Assembly: GCA_001414345.1 (NCBI GenBank)
Contig: LLCB01000372.1
Location: 1 to 51,105, forward strand
Length of the DNA stretch: 51,105 bases
Direction of reading: 5' to 3'
DNA from: Hymenoscyphus infarciens
Lineage: Eukaryota > Ascomycota > Leotiomycetes > Helotiales > Helotiaceae
Positions 23,287 to 34,709 of this stretch are shown piece after piece (positions within the stretch are counted from its first letter, which is position 1; each line of letters opens with the position of its first letter). The translations under genes and the position numbers were made by a program. The notes under the pieces are model-generated. The model made no database searches. It was not told the origin of the DNA and was given only the letters and a program-made list of their open reading frames with translations.

Positions 23287-24879
23287 ATTAAGAGCCCCTC
23301 ACCATCCTCTGCTTCCTCTGGGTCCTCTTGAAAAGTCCCATCTCCTATACTATATACATGTACACATTCCCAAACATCGTTGTGTTGCGTTATACCGCTC
23401 AGCCAACCGGCCTCAAAAATCATCCTTAAGACATGGCTGCATTGCATCCAAACTCCCCAATGATCTTGCAACAAGTCGGTACTCCAGCTGCACACCATCT
23501 TTCCGCCGAGCAGGTGTAGTGGTGGTGGTGGCGGCGGGTGTGGCATACCTGCATTCAAGAGGCAATGGACGCCGTGTTCGCCGTTTGAAGGTACCGTACA
23601 TGGTTTTCAAACTCCTCCCTCGCAAGGCCACGGCCATGATGCCATGCTGTTTCCAAGAGGAAGCTTCCCTGTTTTCGCCTCCCCCTCATCATGCGATCCT
23701 GGAAACCAGAATAACTTTCTTCGAGAGCTCATCCTAGCCCTAGCCCTATCTTATTACACCCCCAATCAATCAGACCGTCGACCGAAACTACGAACTCGCG
23801 GGACAAGCCGATTGGCATCTTGACAAAAACAAAAACATCAAAAATGTACATTATATAAAATATGTACATGTACCTCGATATCGAAATGCATACCGTCACG
23901 CAGGAACACGTCTTCTTCGGCTCAGGTTTGACGGGAAGTACATCTGGAAAGTTCCCCGATTGAGTTGAGTAGCTATCGAACCCCTCATTTGAGTGCCAAG
24001 ATAGCATCACTCTCATGGTCAAAATTCTTTCGACAAACGCAACCTATGGCCACTCTACCCTCACTTGACCTGCAGAGACCTCGTTTGTACATGTCTCGTG
24101 CGAGGCCCGTTTGTTTTATCTTTATTGTTGGTGTTGCGGGTTGTTGGGAGGTATTAGGATACTTGAAGTAACTGCGGAAGGAAATCGTCAGAGCTGCGCC
24201 CACCTCCTTGGAGGGTTTCCCTGATTGCCTACTTGTGCTTCCGTTGGTTTCGAAATCCATCAAATACAAGAATCATCCGCCACAGCAACGGCAGGCCATT
24301 TGCAGTCAAAAACCATTGAGCTTCTGTTCACCTTGGAGGGCTTGAAATATGCCATATGAGCAGCAGTAAATACCTCAGGTTTGTGCCTGCCTACCGCTCT
24401 CACTATTCCAACAAGTCGGAACAATTTTAAAATGTCAACCCAGGTTTTGGAACAATCAAGGTCAATCGTCCCAAAGTATTCGGCTGATGCTATCTAAGTT
24501 TTAGAGAAAGCTGGCAAAGGGCCTGTGTAACGCTGTCTTTGTTATCCATCGCAAGGTGAATAGAATACCTACGGAGTTCCTTCTTCCACCAGGTTTCTTT
24601 ACTTATGATATACGTTGAATGCTTTGATAATCATTCTACGCACACTTACATTTAGATGATCATTTGAGAAGTACTTATCAAGGACTCTCGGCCTGGATAC
24701 TCTTTGCGATTCTACCTATTCTTGAATCACATAGGAATTGCTAAACCCATGTTTTAGTAGGACTATTGTCAATCCAAGCCAGGTAAGATGTCCTCATTTA
24801 CCTAGGTCTGCGTGGCCCCACCCGGTTATTCTATATAACTATTACCTTGTTGACTTTCCTCACTTGTTCTAGGTGCTTC

Positions 24880-26010
24880 GTATAATTAGAAGTTTTATTC
24901 TACATAGCTAGGATAATAGAGAGTACTTGTTTTATATAATTTGAGTTTATTATTAATATCTTCTAGAATGATTTATAAAGTAAAGCTAGTTAAGCTACGT
25001 ATACTATAGTACGAGCGTATACGAGTTATATATATATATAAGCTATAGTATACTTATATACTATAATTCTATACTTCTTTAAACTTACTAGTATATATTA
25101 TTCTAATAATTAAATCTATAGTATATATATATATATATATATTTCTATTCTTTAAAAGAATAAAATAACTTCTATCTCTATTTATTTCTTCTTCTTTCTT
25201 TTTAAAAATAAAAAATAAAGAATAAAGAATATAGATTTAAATAACTATCTATTATAACTTCTAATATTAATAGTAAATATATATATATTAAAAAAAAGTA
25301 TAATAAAAAGTTTTTCTTCTTTTTTAAATTATTTTCTTAATCTCTAGATCTAGTTAAAAAAAATTATTTTATTATTCTAAGTAAAGAATATTATAAAATA
25401 ATAAGAAATTTAAAAAAGAATATTACTAAATATATATATTTATTTATATTAAACTCTCTTTTTTACTTTTAAAAATATAAATAAAGTAGAAATAGTATTA
25501 TAGTAAAGCTATAATTATATTTATATATTAAGAAAATTCAAGAGTAAAAGAGATAGAAATAACTAAATATATATATATATATATATAGAAATACTAATAT
25601 AATACTAAGATACTAGTTATAAATAACTCTTATAAATACTTTTAAAAAGAGAATTAAAGAAACTTCTTATATAGTCTCGTATTTACTTAGAAATATAGAT
25701 ATAATATATATATATATACTATAGCTTATACGTGTATATCTCGTATATAGAGAGTCTATAGTATATCTAGATATATACTAGAACTTTATAATAATTATAT
25801 AATTCTTCTTATTTTTTAATACTTCTAATAAGAACTTAGCTAAAATTTAACTCTTTATATCTCTAATTAACTTTTAGAAAATAGATATAATATATTATAA
25901 CGTTTTAATTTAATTATTATCTTAGAAGCTTCTAGGTTTTTCTAATATAATCGTCTCTATATTCTTTCGCTCTTTAGTAAGACGGAATTTAGAGTTATCA
26001 CGTGCTAGCA
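24880..26010. repeat. RIP-mutated AT-rich island
   Basis: About 1.1 kb dominated by TA-rich sequence with very few CpA/TpG, with sharp edges against normal-composition DNA on both sides. It holds an inverted-repeat element at 24995-25770. No protein fossil is readable. Confidence 0.8.
24995..25770. mobile_element. 776-bp element with ~78-bp terminal inverted repeats (RIP-mutated)
   Basis: Bases 24995-25074, reverse-complemented, align to about 25694-25770 with one gap and mostly transition differences. The best block is TATACTATAGCTTATA on the right arm against its complement on the left. Arms at the two ends of an under-1-kb AT-rich segment suggest a non-autonomous DNA transposon (MITE-like). 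No coding capacity is left. I could not define a target-site duplication. Confidence 0.5.
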
Positions 26011-26662
26011 GCTATTCTAATTCTAAAATTCTATTTTGACAATGTTAAAATAGCTATTGTATTAATTAAGTATAACATCTTAATATTTGTAATTCACTAC
26101 AGATACTAATAAAACAAAGGCTATCATATGTGAGAATAAAAGAACCCTGCTAACATTCACACAGGCATTCTGTCCTTTGGGCGGGTCCTAAGCGAACTCC
26201 ACTTCCTGAATTGGACATTCAAGCTCCCGTCACCAACCAGTTCAGGTCCCCCAGAACCGAAAAGTTATCTTCTTGACACCTCACCACCCTTGACGGCTTC
26301 TTGCATACGCATTACGAACTTATTCAATTCTCAACCACGTTTCTTCGCCTCATTTCTGCATTGCCCTTTATGCAGTTACTGTGAAGTTGAGACCCTGCTG
26401 CCAATTGTTTCCGTGGCCTCAATACGTACGTCGTCCCCTTGGTGAATTGAATTAGCACAGCACCCCAATCTAGCACATTCAACACCAGGCCGGTGACTGT
26501 CTAAAGACTACACAACGCCTTTTGCAGACTTGCTAACCACCCTCTTACTTAGTGATCCACTGCTACTCCTAATAACCCACTGTCAACCCATCATCCTTTC
26601 GACTCCCAAACCGATTTGTTCCCCATCTACAATATCCATTGAACAGCCTCCAGAATCCGACC

Positions 26663-29600
26663 ATGGCTTCCGCAGATGCCAGCGCTCAGGGTGCAACCTC
26701 TGGAACGAACGGAGGCTTGTCTGCTGCACAAAGATTAATGGCCAAACATGACGAGGCGCACAAGACAACTGTTGAGGAGGTGCCGGATGAGGAGGACTTG
26801 ACACCACATCCCCATCCTGCATCTTCTAGCATCATTGAATCTGTTGATGAATCTGCTCCAGGATGGACAGCACCCATGTCAACGAAAGCTGCTGGAAAGC
26901 AAAAAGAGGCACCCCCGACCACGGAGCATAAGCCAATCGATACACAATCGAACGAGTTATTTCCAGGATTGAGCGGCGCACAAAACGCCAATCGTACAAC
27001 ACCTATCTGGGGTGCTAAATCAGGTGCGCCTGCTGCCAATGGAAATGGTGTTGCGACAAATGGCAGCTCCACGCCCAAATCTGGGCCCAACACACCGAGA
27101 CCGAATGGCGGGGTTCCATCTTTGGCTGGCCAGGTTACCGGACCTGTATACACCTTTGAACCAAAGGAATTACCTCGGTCCGCCACTAGAAAACCACTGC
27201 CAGAGGTTCTCCGAGACATCAATAAGAAGTACAGAGCAAACCTTACCCAGACCACTGGAGAAGGGGGAGTTATCAAAATTAGTGCGGGGGGCTCTCAAAT
27301 TCCAGACTCAATCAAGCGCCAGGCTTTCAAGGAATTGGGATCGCAAATCAATACTAAGGTAGGCTTTTTCTCATATCTGTAAGCCCGAGAGCATTGCTAA
27401 TTCCAAATAGTCTTCTCTGAATGTTCCATTTCCACGATCCGCAAGAGCACATGTCATCGGAAAAGGAGGATCAACAATCAAGTCACTACAAGAAATGTCT
27501 GGTGCGCGAATCCAATTGCCCAAATCGGAGGACACACAAGAGCCTGTGGACGAGGATGATGACCAGATCATTATTGTTATTGAAGGAAACCCAATTGCAA
27601 TCCGAATGGCTAGGGAAGCTGTTGGCAAGATTGCCAGCGAGCGAACGGCTACAGTGAACGCAAAACTCCGAAATATCCCAGCAGAGTTTTATCCCTTCAT
27701 TGCTGGCCCACACAACTCTCGAACTGAGGCTTTGGAGGAATCCCATGGTGTACAAGTGCGAGTCCCTTCGCATCACATCTGGACTTCGCAACCCCCACCA
27801 TCATTACCACTCAGAGGTCAAGCTCCAGCTTTCATTCCCGCCGAAGGAGATAACCACATCACCCTTGCTGGTGACCGTGCTGCCGTTCAAGCAGCACGTG
27901 CCGAGATTGAACAGTTAGTTCAAACTCTTCAGCGGCAACTTACTCTGGAACAATTGGCCATCGACAAAGGCCGCCATCAATTCGTGATTGGTAACTTGGG
28001 TGTTTCTCCAGAGGAATTCCATGCTGAAACTGGATGTGCCATCATTTTGCCAGGCGATGACGAGGATGATGTGATCACTGTTATTGGACCCGCCGACAAG
28101 CTTCCTTCGGGACTGGAAAAGGCCATGGATTTGGCTATGGGAATGCAAGTTTCGAGTCTCGATCTGATCAAGCAAATGCGAAATGTACCCTCAGCTGGCA
28201 ATCATGCACGCAATTTGACACATTATTTGCGAAATCGCGATGAGCTCAAGAGACTAGAGAAATCTCACGCAGCAAATATCCGTACCCCTTTCAACCCAGA
28301 TGGCACGGTTGCTCCTTGGGAATTGTATTCGCGCGACGGAAAGAATGCAATCAAGGCACAGTCCGAGCTTAGACAAATTTTGGAAGCTCATCCACCGTCC
28401 CGTGTCACTGCATTGGATATCGACTCCTTTTTCCACCAACATCTTCAAAGGGCCTATATGTCCAGAGTCAAGGAGGATTTCGGAGTCCACCTTGTTATTC
28501 CTGACGTTAAGGGCGCCCCTGCAGTCCTTGTCTTCGAGGGCGAAGATGGTCAAGTTCCCCAGTACACGGTGCCCCGAGGCCAGCCAAGTGCCTCAGAGGT
28601 CAAGGCATTCAAGCAAGGTTTGGACGCTGCCAGAAAGCACATTTTGGATAGCATAGATGCTCAAGGCAAGATTATCGAGACCAAGGTTGAGGTTCCCCAG
28701 GTGTAAGTGCTTCCTTCCCCGTGCATATATTTGTACTAACAATTTTAGATTTCACTCGAGATTACAGAAATTCATCAAGAGTCACAATGACAAGCGCCCC
28801 GCTGGTCAATTCCCGGTCAGAGTTGTCCCTCGTGGAACACTTTTGACATTCCGTGGTCCGGAACCTGCCGTGAATAGCCTCGAAGAGGATGTAAAGAACT
28901 GGCTTGTGCAAGAGACTGAAGATGAAAAGGAGCGTGGCTTCACCATGTCCTTTGACTTCCCCCAAAAACACGCCAATCAATTGATTGGAAAGGGCGGCAG
29001 CAACATCAAGGAGCTCAAGGAGACTTTCGATGTCGAGATCCAAGTCAAAGACGGAGTAGTCGAGTTGAAGGGTCCAAAGGCCAAGGCAGAGAAAGCCAAG
29101 GCTCACATTACGACTCTTGGAAAACATTGGGCTGACGAAACTACTTACGTTCTCAAGGTTGAACCCAAGTACCACAGTGAGCTCATCGGTGCTGGAGGAT
29201 CTCAAATCAAGAAGCTCGAGAGAAAGTACAAGAACGTCCAGATTCGGTTCCCTCATTCTCGCCCGGCCAAGGATGATCATTCTAGCGCTGATGCCGCAAG
29301 CGAAGCTGGTGGTCGACACAGTGGCAGACAGCAACAGGAACCAGATGAGGTGATCATCAGAGGGCCCAAGAAGGGTGCAGATGAGGTCAAGTCGGAAATT
29401 CTGGAGTTGCTTCAATACACCAAGGACACATCACATTCTGCGACCGTTTCTGTCCAAGCTGGCCAAATTCCTTCGCTCATCGGTCAACGGGGAGCCGAGA
29501 TGGACAAGGTTCGTCAAGAGTCAGGTGCGAAGATTGATATCCCAAATGCACGAGACATCCAGGATCCTTCAACAAGAGTGGAGATTCAGATCAAGGGTAC

Positions 29601-30734
29601 CAAATCTGCGGTAGCGCAGGCCAAGAAGATGATTGAAGAAAAGAAGGACGTCTTTGATCACACCGTTACCAAGACTGTCGAGGTAGACAAGAAGCACCAC
29701 AGAGCGCTCATCGGAGGCAAAGGTAAGCCAATGCACTCTCTATCTATCTTTGAATATTGCTAATGATTCTAGGTGCAACCATCGGAGAGATTGTTCTTAA
29801 AGCAGGCGGAACCAACTCATCCGGCCAAACAGTACAATTCCCCAAGGCTGATGCTGATGGAAACACCATCAAGGTTACCGGCACTGTTGATGTTGTCGAT
29901 AAGATCATTGCTACGATCGAGCACATGGTTGCTGATTTCGAAAGCCGAACCACCGAAGTTATTGATGTTCCAACAGACAAACACCGATCCTTGATTGGTC
30001 GAGGTGGAGAGACCAAGAGAGACTTGGAAACCAAGTTCAAGGTCTCGATTGATATCCCAAGACAAAACAGTGACGAGACCGATGTCAAGATCACCGGTTT
30101 GCCTGCAGATGTTGAGAACGCCAAATCGCATATCCTGAACCTCGTCAAGGAACAGGAAGGTGAGACTTTGCAAGTCCCACGGAAGGTTCACCACGTTGTT
30201 TCAGACAATGGGCAATTCTTCCGCCAACTCCGCAACAACCAGAAGGTTACAGTTGATGTCCACAGAAATGATGTGCCACCAAAGTCTGCCGCTCCAGCAC
30301 GATCAAACAAGGCACTACCTTTGATCACAGATGACGCCGAGACAGCTGCCGGAGCACATGAATTCCAGACTGTTGACATTGATGATTCTGGATTGGAAGG
30401 TGAAATTCCATGGGTCCTTCGTGGCTCACCTGAAAGTGTTGAGAAGGCCAAATTCATCATCGCAGCAGCCATCGAACAAGCTCTCCAAAACTCTACCATC
30501 GGATACCTCACCCTTCCAGACCCAAGCACATACAGATATGTCATTGGCCAAGGTGGAAGCAAGGTCAACAGTATTCGAAAGGCTACCGGTTGCAAGATCA
30601 CCGTTCCCCGTGACCAAGCTAGAGACGAGGCCATCGAGATTATCGGGAGCGCAGAGGGCGTTGACATGGCCCGGGATTTGATCCTCAAGGCCGTAGCAGA
30701 GGGAGGAAACGCATCCAATGGTCCTCGATCATGA
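26663..30734 (+). CDS. scp160: Multi-KH RNA-binding protein Scp160/vigilin, 1307 aa
   Basis: Exons 26663-27358, 27411-28702, 28749-29722, 29773-30734; introns of 52, 46 and 50 bp; phases consistent, 1307 aa. An acidic, low-complexity N-terminus (~230 aa) precedes a long array of KH domains. Intact GxxG loops: GKGG near 249-252, GKGG near 740, GAGG near 808, GQRG near 905, GGKG near 982 (made across intron 3), GRGG near 1062 and GQGG near 1245. Others are degenerate, for example GPHN near 331 and SDNG near 1130. Vigilin/Scp160 associates with polysomes and ER-bound mRNA and affects translation and mRNA localisation. The ATG follows GACC and opens MASADASAQG; a possible 5' UTR intron (GTACGT at 26426 to TTTGCAG at 26527) precedes it. 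Confidence 0.95.
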
Positions 30735-31347
30735 TACACCGCCGGCTAATGATATAACACGGGAGATGGAGGTGGGGGAGTGTTTATAGATCTGGTGATG
30801 GGTGTATTAACTTTGGGAACTTTGCATTTATCTTCGCATGGTAGATGTGGTTTTCTCTTTTTGTTGTGTTGCGGGAGCCTGAGCAAGCAAGTTACATATG
30901 TTGTTGTTTTCTTTTCGTTGGGAGAAGCAGTGATGGTTGTACTAAAAAGAGATGTTGGGTGGAAAGGAGGGGAGAATGAGAAGAAAGCGAATCAGGTTTG
31001 GCCCTGGGGATTCATTGTGCATTAAAGACTTACCTGTTTTTTGATGTCTTTTATTTGCCTGTAGTTCTTTGGTTCTTTGCTGTGGTTCTTTTTTTCCTTT
31101 TGATGTTGCTCCTTGTTGGGGGTGTCTGTGTTTAGCCATTGAGTGCTAAGAAAAGTAAATCAAATTTGGCTGTTTTAATAATCTTGCTTTCCTTGAATGC
31201 TTTATTTTTCCCTTTTGACTTTCTTTTTTGGGAATCTTATGTGACTTGTGGAAACGCAATGGATTTTTCTTCGCTCCATCATCACCATTAAATTTCAACT
31301 TGGCTTTCATTCAACTCTCGGAAACTCCTCCCCTCCCCCTCTCAAGC
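30735..31347. other. Intergenic between convergent genes
   Basis: 3' ends of scp160 and the Nudix gene. T-rich runs fit 3' UTR and polyadenylation regions; nothing else is seen. Confidence 0.6.
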
Positions 31348-32145
31348 TCATAACTTTCCCTTCCCCTCATTTACATCCCCATCTGAACTCATCCTGCCAC
31401 ACCCCTCAACCCCACCAGCTTTCTCAATAGCCTCCCTAACACCCCTTAATACCTCCTTCCCCTCCGGAAACTGGATAGTGACCATGGCATCATCGAGACT
31501 CATCCATTTTGCGGCTGCTACCTCTTTCTCTTGGAGTTTCAATTCCTGGGTTGGACCTTGATTGGCTTGGTGATGGGGAGGGAGGTAGGCGACGTAGTAT
31601 GTCACGACCTTCCCCCGTGTTCTATTGGGTGAGGTGTAGGGTTCTTGGAATGTTGAGTCTTTTGGCTCCTGTGCCTTTGCTGGTGATTTCAGTGGGCTGG
31701 ATGAGGGTTTTGGTTTATAGGGGATACGATAGCGTTCTTGGAATGTGGATTCTTCTGCTGCCACCTCGCCCTCGACATCTTTCTTGGTCTCTGGAGAGGG
31801 GAAACAAAGGACGTCCTCTTTTGCTACCGCTACGCCCGTTTCCTCTAGTAACTCTCTTCGTGCTGTAGCTAATAACGATTCATCGCCTGGTTCAGGATGG
31901 CCTTTGGGGAATGTCCAGAAGGGGGGTCCGTTGTTGAGGGTTTTTTGACAGATGAGTAGGACTTGGAGGTTGGATTTGGATGTGGTGGTTGATGAATCAG
32001 GCTGGGAAGAAGCCGAGTTGGAAGATGAGGCTGCGTTTGGAGATGGAGGTGAGGCGAGGGGTGCGTGTCGGAGGGTTACCATTCCGTAGGAACGATCAGT
32101 TGGTGGTTCGGGTTCTGAGTCTTGGGTTGGGGGTTTGGTGGCCAT
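31348..32145 (-). CDS. Nudix hydrolase, 265 aa, single exon
   Basis: Uninterrupted frame from ATG 32145. After a Ser/Pro-rich N-terminus, the core reads LQVLLICQK then PFWTFPKGHPEPG, followed by the Nudix box ending ARRELLEETGV. The catalytic RExxEExG is intact, but six rather than five residues separate the box glycine from the first glutamate. The domain ends KVVTYYVAYLP and EKEVAAAKWMSLDDA, as in diadenosine polyphosphate/diphosphoinositol hydrolase relatives. A Lys/Pro/Ser insert of about 60 aa in the middle contains a duplicated STFQE(R/P)Y segment. The substrate is probably a nucleoside diphosphate linked to X, not determinable here. It is separated from HP1 by about 0.9 kb and on the same strand, with its own promoter. 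Confidence 0.88.
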   Translation of the reverse strand: MATKPPTQDSEPEPPTDRSYGMVTLRHAPLASPPSPNAASSSNSASSQPDSSTTTSKSNLQVLLICQKTLNNGPPFWTFPKGHPEPGDESLLATARRELLEETGVAVAKEDVLCFPSPETKKDVEGEVAAEESTFQERYRIPYKPKPSSSPLKSPAKAQEPKDSTFQEPYTSPNRTRGKVVTYYVAYLPPHHQANQGPTQELKLQEKEVAAAKWMSLDDAMVTIQFPEGKEVLRGVREAIEKAGGVEGCGRMSSDGDVNEGKGKL

Positions 32146-33081
32146 GGTGATGGACTTTGGAGAGGTTGTCTTGGTTCTGGTTTTTGATGGTAGGAGAACC
32201 TCGAGTTTCTGGTTGCAATCTTGTCACGTGTATATGGTAAGAGTCATCTACCGGGCTGTGCCTGGAGGTATGTTGCTCAGGGTCCCTCTCTCGTTCTTCG
32301 TTCACCTGAGAAGTTTATTTCCTTCAAAGTTTAGTAGAATAAAATGAAAGGGATACACTTACAAAATGAGTTCATTTAATATATTTCTATTGCTTCTAAT
32401 CATTACATGCCTCTCTATTGGCTTAACTTAATTGTTCTAGGCGCTCTAGAATAATGTTCTTGTGTCCAAGGTACGGGACAAAAACCAAAGAGCACAAGAG
32501 AGGTGTAGGCCTGGAAGAGGAAGTTAGCAACGATTCTCTGGTGCAATCAATACCATCAAGTTGCTTCAAGTGGATTAAGAAACAGGTTCCAGGTATGATA
32601 AGAAAGCGGGGTTGGTGGTGTGTGAAGTTGAATGAGGCCAAGTGTTGGGATCTGTAGAACTCCCTATAAACTTTGAACAAATTTTGGCAGGTCAGAGCCT
32701 ACTCTATGCCGTATTCTCAAGCTCAATATATGGTCTTCGAAGATACCACAGCACTTTGATGCATGATGTGTATATTTTGGGTTTTTACTAGACTTATATT
32801 TCGGGTACTGCCTTGGCTTTTCCTTCGCTACTATGTGTACATTTTTGAATTAAGCGTAAGGAAGTCTGACCTCGCGTATATCCTGTAGCCACTTTTTCCA
32901 AAGCAGAGTCCATGGCCGTGACATAGCTACAGTAAAGAGAGCGACGAAGGAACCTGTAAAGAAGCAAATGAAGGCTGCTGTGACATGAAGGCGTGGACTG
33001 AAATCGGAAACATTGGGAATCTTCGCTGAAGATGGAAGTGCGGAAAGTTTGAATTTGTAAACTGGGGAAAGCATGAAGCTC
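32146..33081. other. Intergenic between Nudix and HP1 genes
   Basis: About 0.9 kb holding the Nudix promoter and the HP1 3' UTR. No coding frame or structured element is recognised. Confidence 0.6.
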
Positions 33082-34199
33082 CTAATCCTCGTCTCCAACT
33101 TCCGTCTTCTTGAAAACCAAGTGCTGCTCGTAGAATTTCAACATCTAAATATGTTAGCCTCTCGTGCTGTAAGTGGTCTAAAGTCAATTCTTACTCTTTG
33201 TGGGCAGCGCTTATAAACCTGTGAGAGTGGATGTTGTGTCTTGTGGTTACCCTTCCATGTCAAGTAGACGACAACATTTCCCTCAGAACCCTCGCAAGCA
33301 TCAATCGCAATGACATCTTCTTCCCAGCTGCCAGTAGGAGGCTTAAACTCTTTCATGGCTGGTGGTGGAGTTGCCGATGCTGGATGGCTCTTTCGACCTT
33401 TCTTAGCTGGAGCTCCATTATTTGCACCGACGCTGGATCTGCCTCGTTTCCGTCCTTTGGTCTCGCCAGCGGCGGCCTTGATATCTTGGTATTGCTGCAA
33501 TATCGTCTCTTTGCCTCCCAAGCCTGCGAGATAATTGTTCAAGATTTCGGATGCGGTCTCTCTAAATGGCCAGTTAGCAAATTCGTCCTTCCCTTGTGGG
33601 CGGTGGTACAAACAGATTTTCTTCTGGCTCCCAGGTACGATCGGCCTTCTTGGAATACCCCTCCCACTTGACTTCAAATTTGAGTGCGCCCGTCTAGAAC
33701 ACGGTTAGCCAATGGCAAATACTGCAGATAAGGAGCTTCCAACCTCATCATCAATTGTATGGCCGGTGATCTTTTCGACTACGTATCTGTATCGTCCAAT
33801 GTCAGCCGAGGTTTAATGGTCGATGCGCAGTTACATACTCGTCCTCTCCAATATCCTCATCTCCGTCTTCGTCTTCGCTGCCTTCCTTCACATCGTCTAC
33901 CATCAACTCGTCCTCGTCGGGTTCTTCTTCCTTTGTTGCTGCCTTGACCTTGCCGTTCTGCTTAGGCTTGGGCGTGGTCTTTGGGGTAGTCTTCTTCTCC
34001 TTGACAGGAACAGTGCGGGTGGGAGGAGGAGAGGGGGAGGTTCCACTCTCAGAGCCTTCGTTTTCAGAAAGTTCTATGCGCCGCGCCATTAGTTTTTGTT
34101 CTTTCAACAAATTGCGCAAGCCGTATGTATAGCGCGTTCTTTTTGAGAAGTGGCGCATCGATTGGGAGATGTGAGCTAGTTTGACTTACGAGGAGGCAT
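33082..34199 (-). CDS. hpo: Heterochromatin protein 1 (HP1), 265 aa
   Basis: Six exons in coding order: 34199-34190, 34073-33839, 33786-33744, 33693-33614, 33561-33195, 33144-33082; phases consistent, 265 aa. Exon 1 is only 10 nt (ATGCCTCCTC). The N-terminus is acidic and Lys-rich. The chromodomain (about 82-125) has all three cage aromatics for methyl-lysine: Tyr83 (EYVVEK), Trp106 and Tyr109 (KWEGYS). A basic hinge (KGRKRGRSS, AKKGRKS) follows, then a chromoshadow domain from about 201 (GSWEEDVIAID) to YEQHLVFKK at 249-257. It binds H3K9me3 and, in Neurospora and Aspergillus, is needed for heterochromatin on AT-rich RIP-mutated DNA. Introns are 50-52 bp except the first (116 bp). An alternative start at 34089 (MARRIELSEN) inside intron 1 uses the same frame. 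Confidence 0.93.
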
Positions 34200-34709
34200 G
34201 CTGGCTGATGGCGGTAGGTGTTTGTGCTTGAATGGTGCTGAAATGCGACAGTCTGGTCAATCCAATGCGCCAAATCCCGGGAGAGACAAACAAAGTGGTG
34301 AAGGAAGTGTGGATTGGTGTGGATTGATGAATGGGACGCCCTCCTGTGCCTCTATCACAAGTGGCAGAGAGTTGGGGTGGAAAGTCAAGAGGTTGGAGTC
34401 TGAGAGCTTCCACGCGACGTGAGAGCTTCGCGAATAGCGGCGGGTCCGAAGTTGAAGTTGGTCACGTGTTGGTCCCTCGAGTTCTCCGGTGGAGGAGACC
34501 TCCCCTCCTTCTTTCTTATATCCTCCGAAGGCGCCTTGGAAAGGAAAGAACGATTGCAACCCTTCTTCTTATAGAGCTGGCGAGTGTGTAATTAGGCTAC
34601 TTTCTCTTGATATCTTCTCAATCATCCCGTCGCATCCTTCCTCAGCACAGAAGATATTCGACGCGCAAGACTTTCTGGTCGAGAGTTACATTTCTTCCTG
34701 AGTCCTTAC
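34200..34709. other. Divergent promoter region of HP1
   Basis: About 0.5 kb upstream of HP1 (minus) and of the LRR-like pseudogene (plus). The missing first exon of the latter may lie here, but I could not place it. Confidence 0.5.

Larger units (their letters stand above)
22210..24879. other. Intergenic region upstream of ste20
   Basis: Contains the ste20 promoter and leader near 22210, three tandem repeats, and two short dispersed repeats (23270-23286 and 24537-24556). No convincing gene: the open frames at 23181-23637 and 23729-24269 are low-complexity or fragmentary. The region ends sharply where the AT-rich island begins near 24880. Confidence 0.5.

Noticed and set aside
23181..23637. 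Minus-strand frames with a poly-Pro start
   Set aside because: Proline run comes from a GGTGGTGGTGG stretch; no domain and inconsistent frames.
28762..29415. 217-codon frame opposite scp160
   Set aside because: Antisense shadow of exon 3, which encodes clear KH domains.
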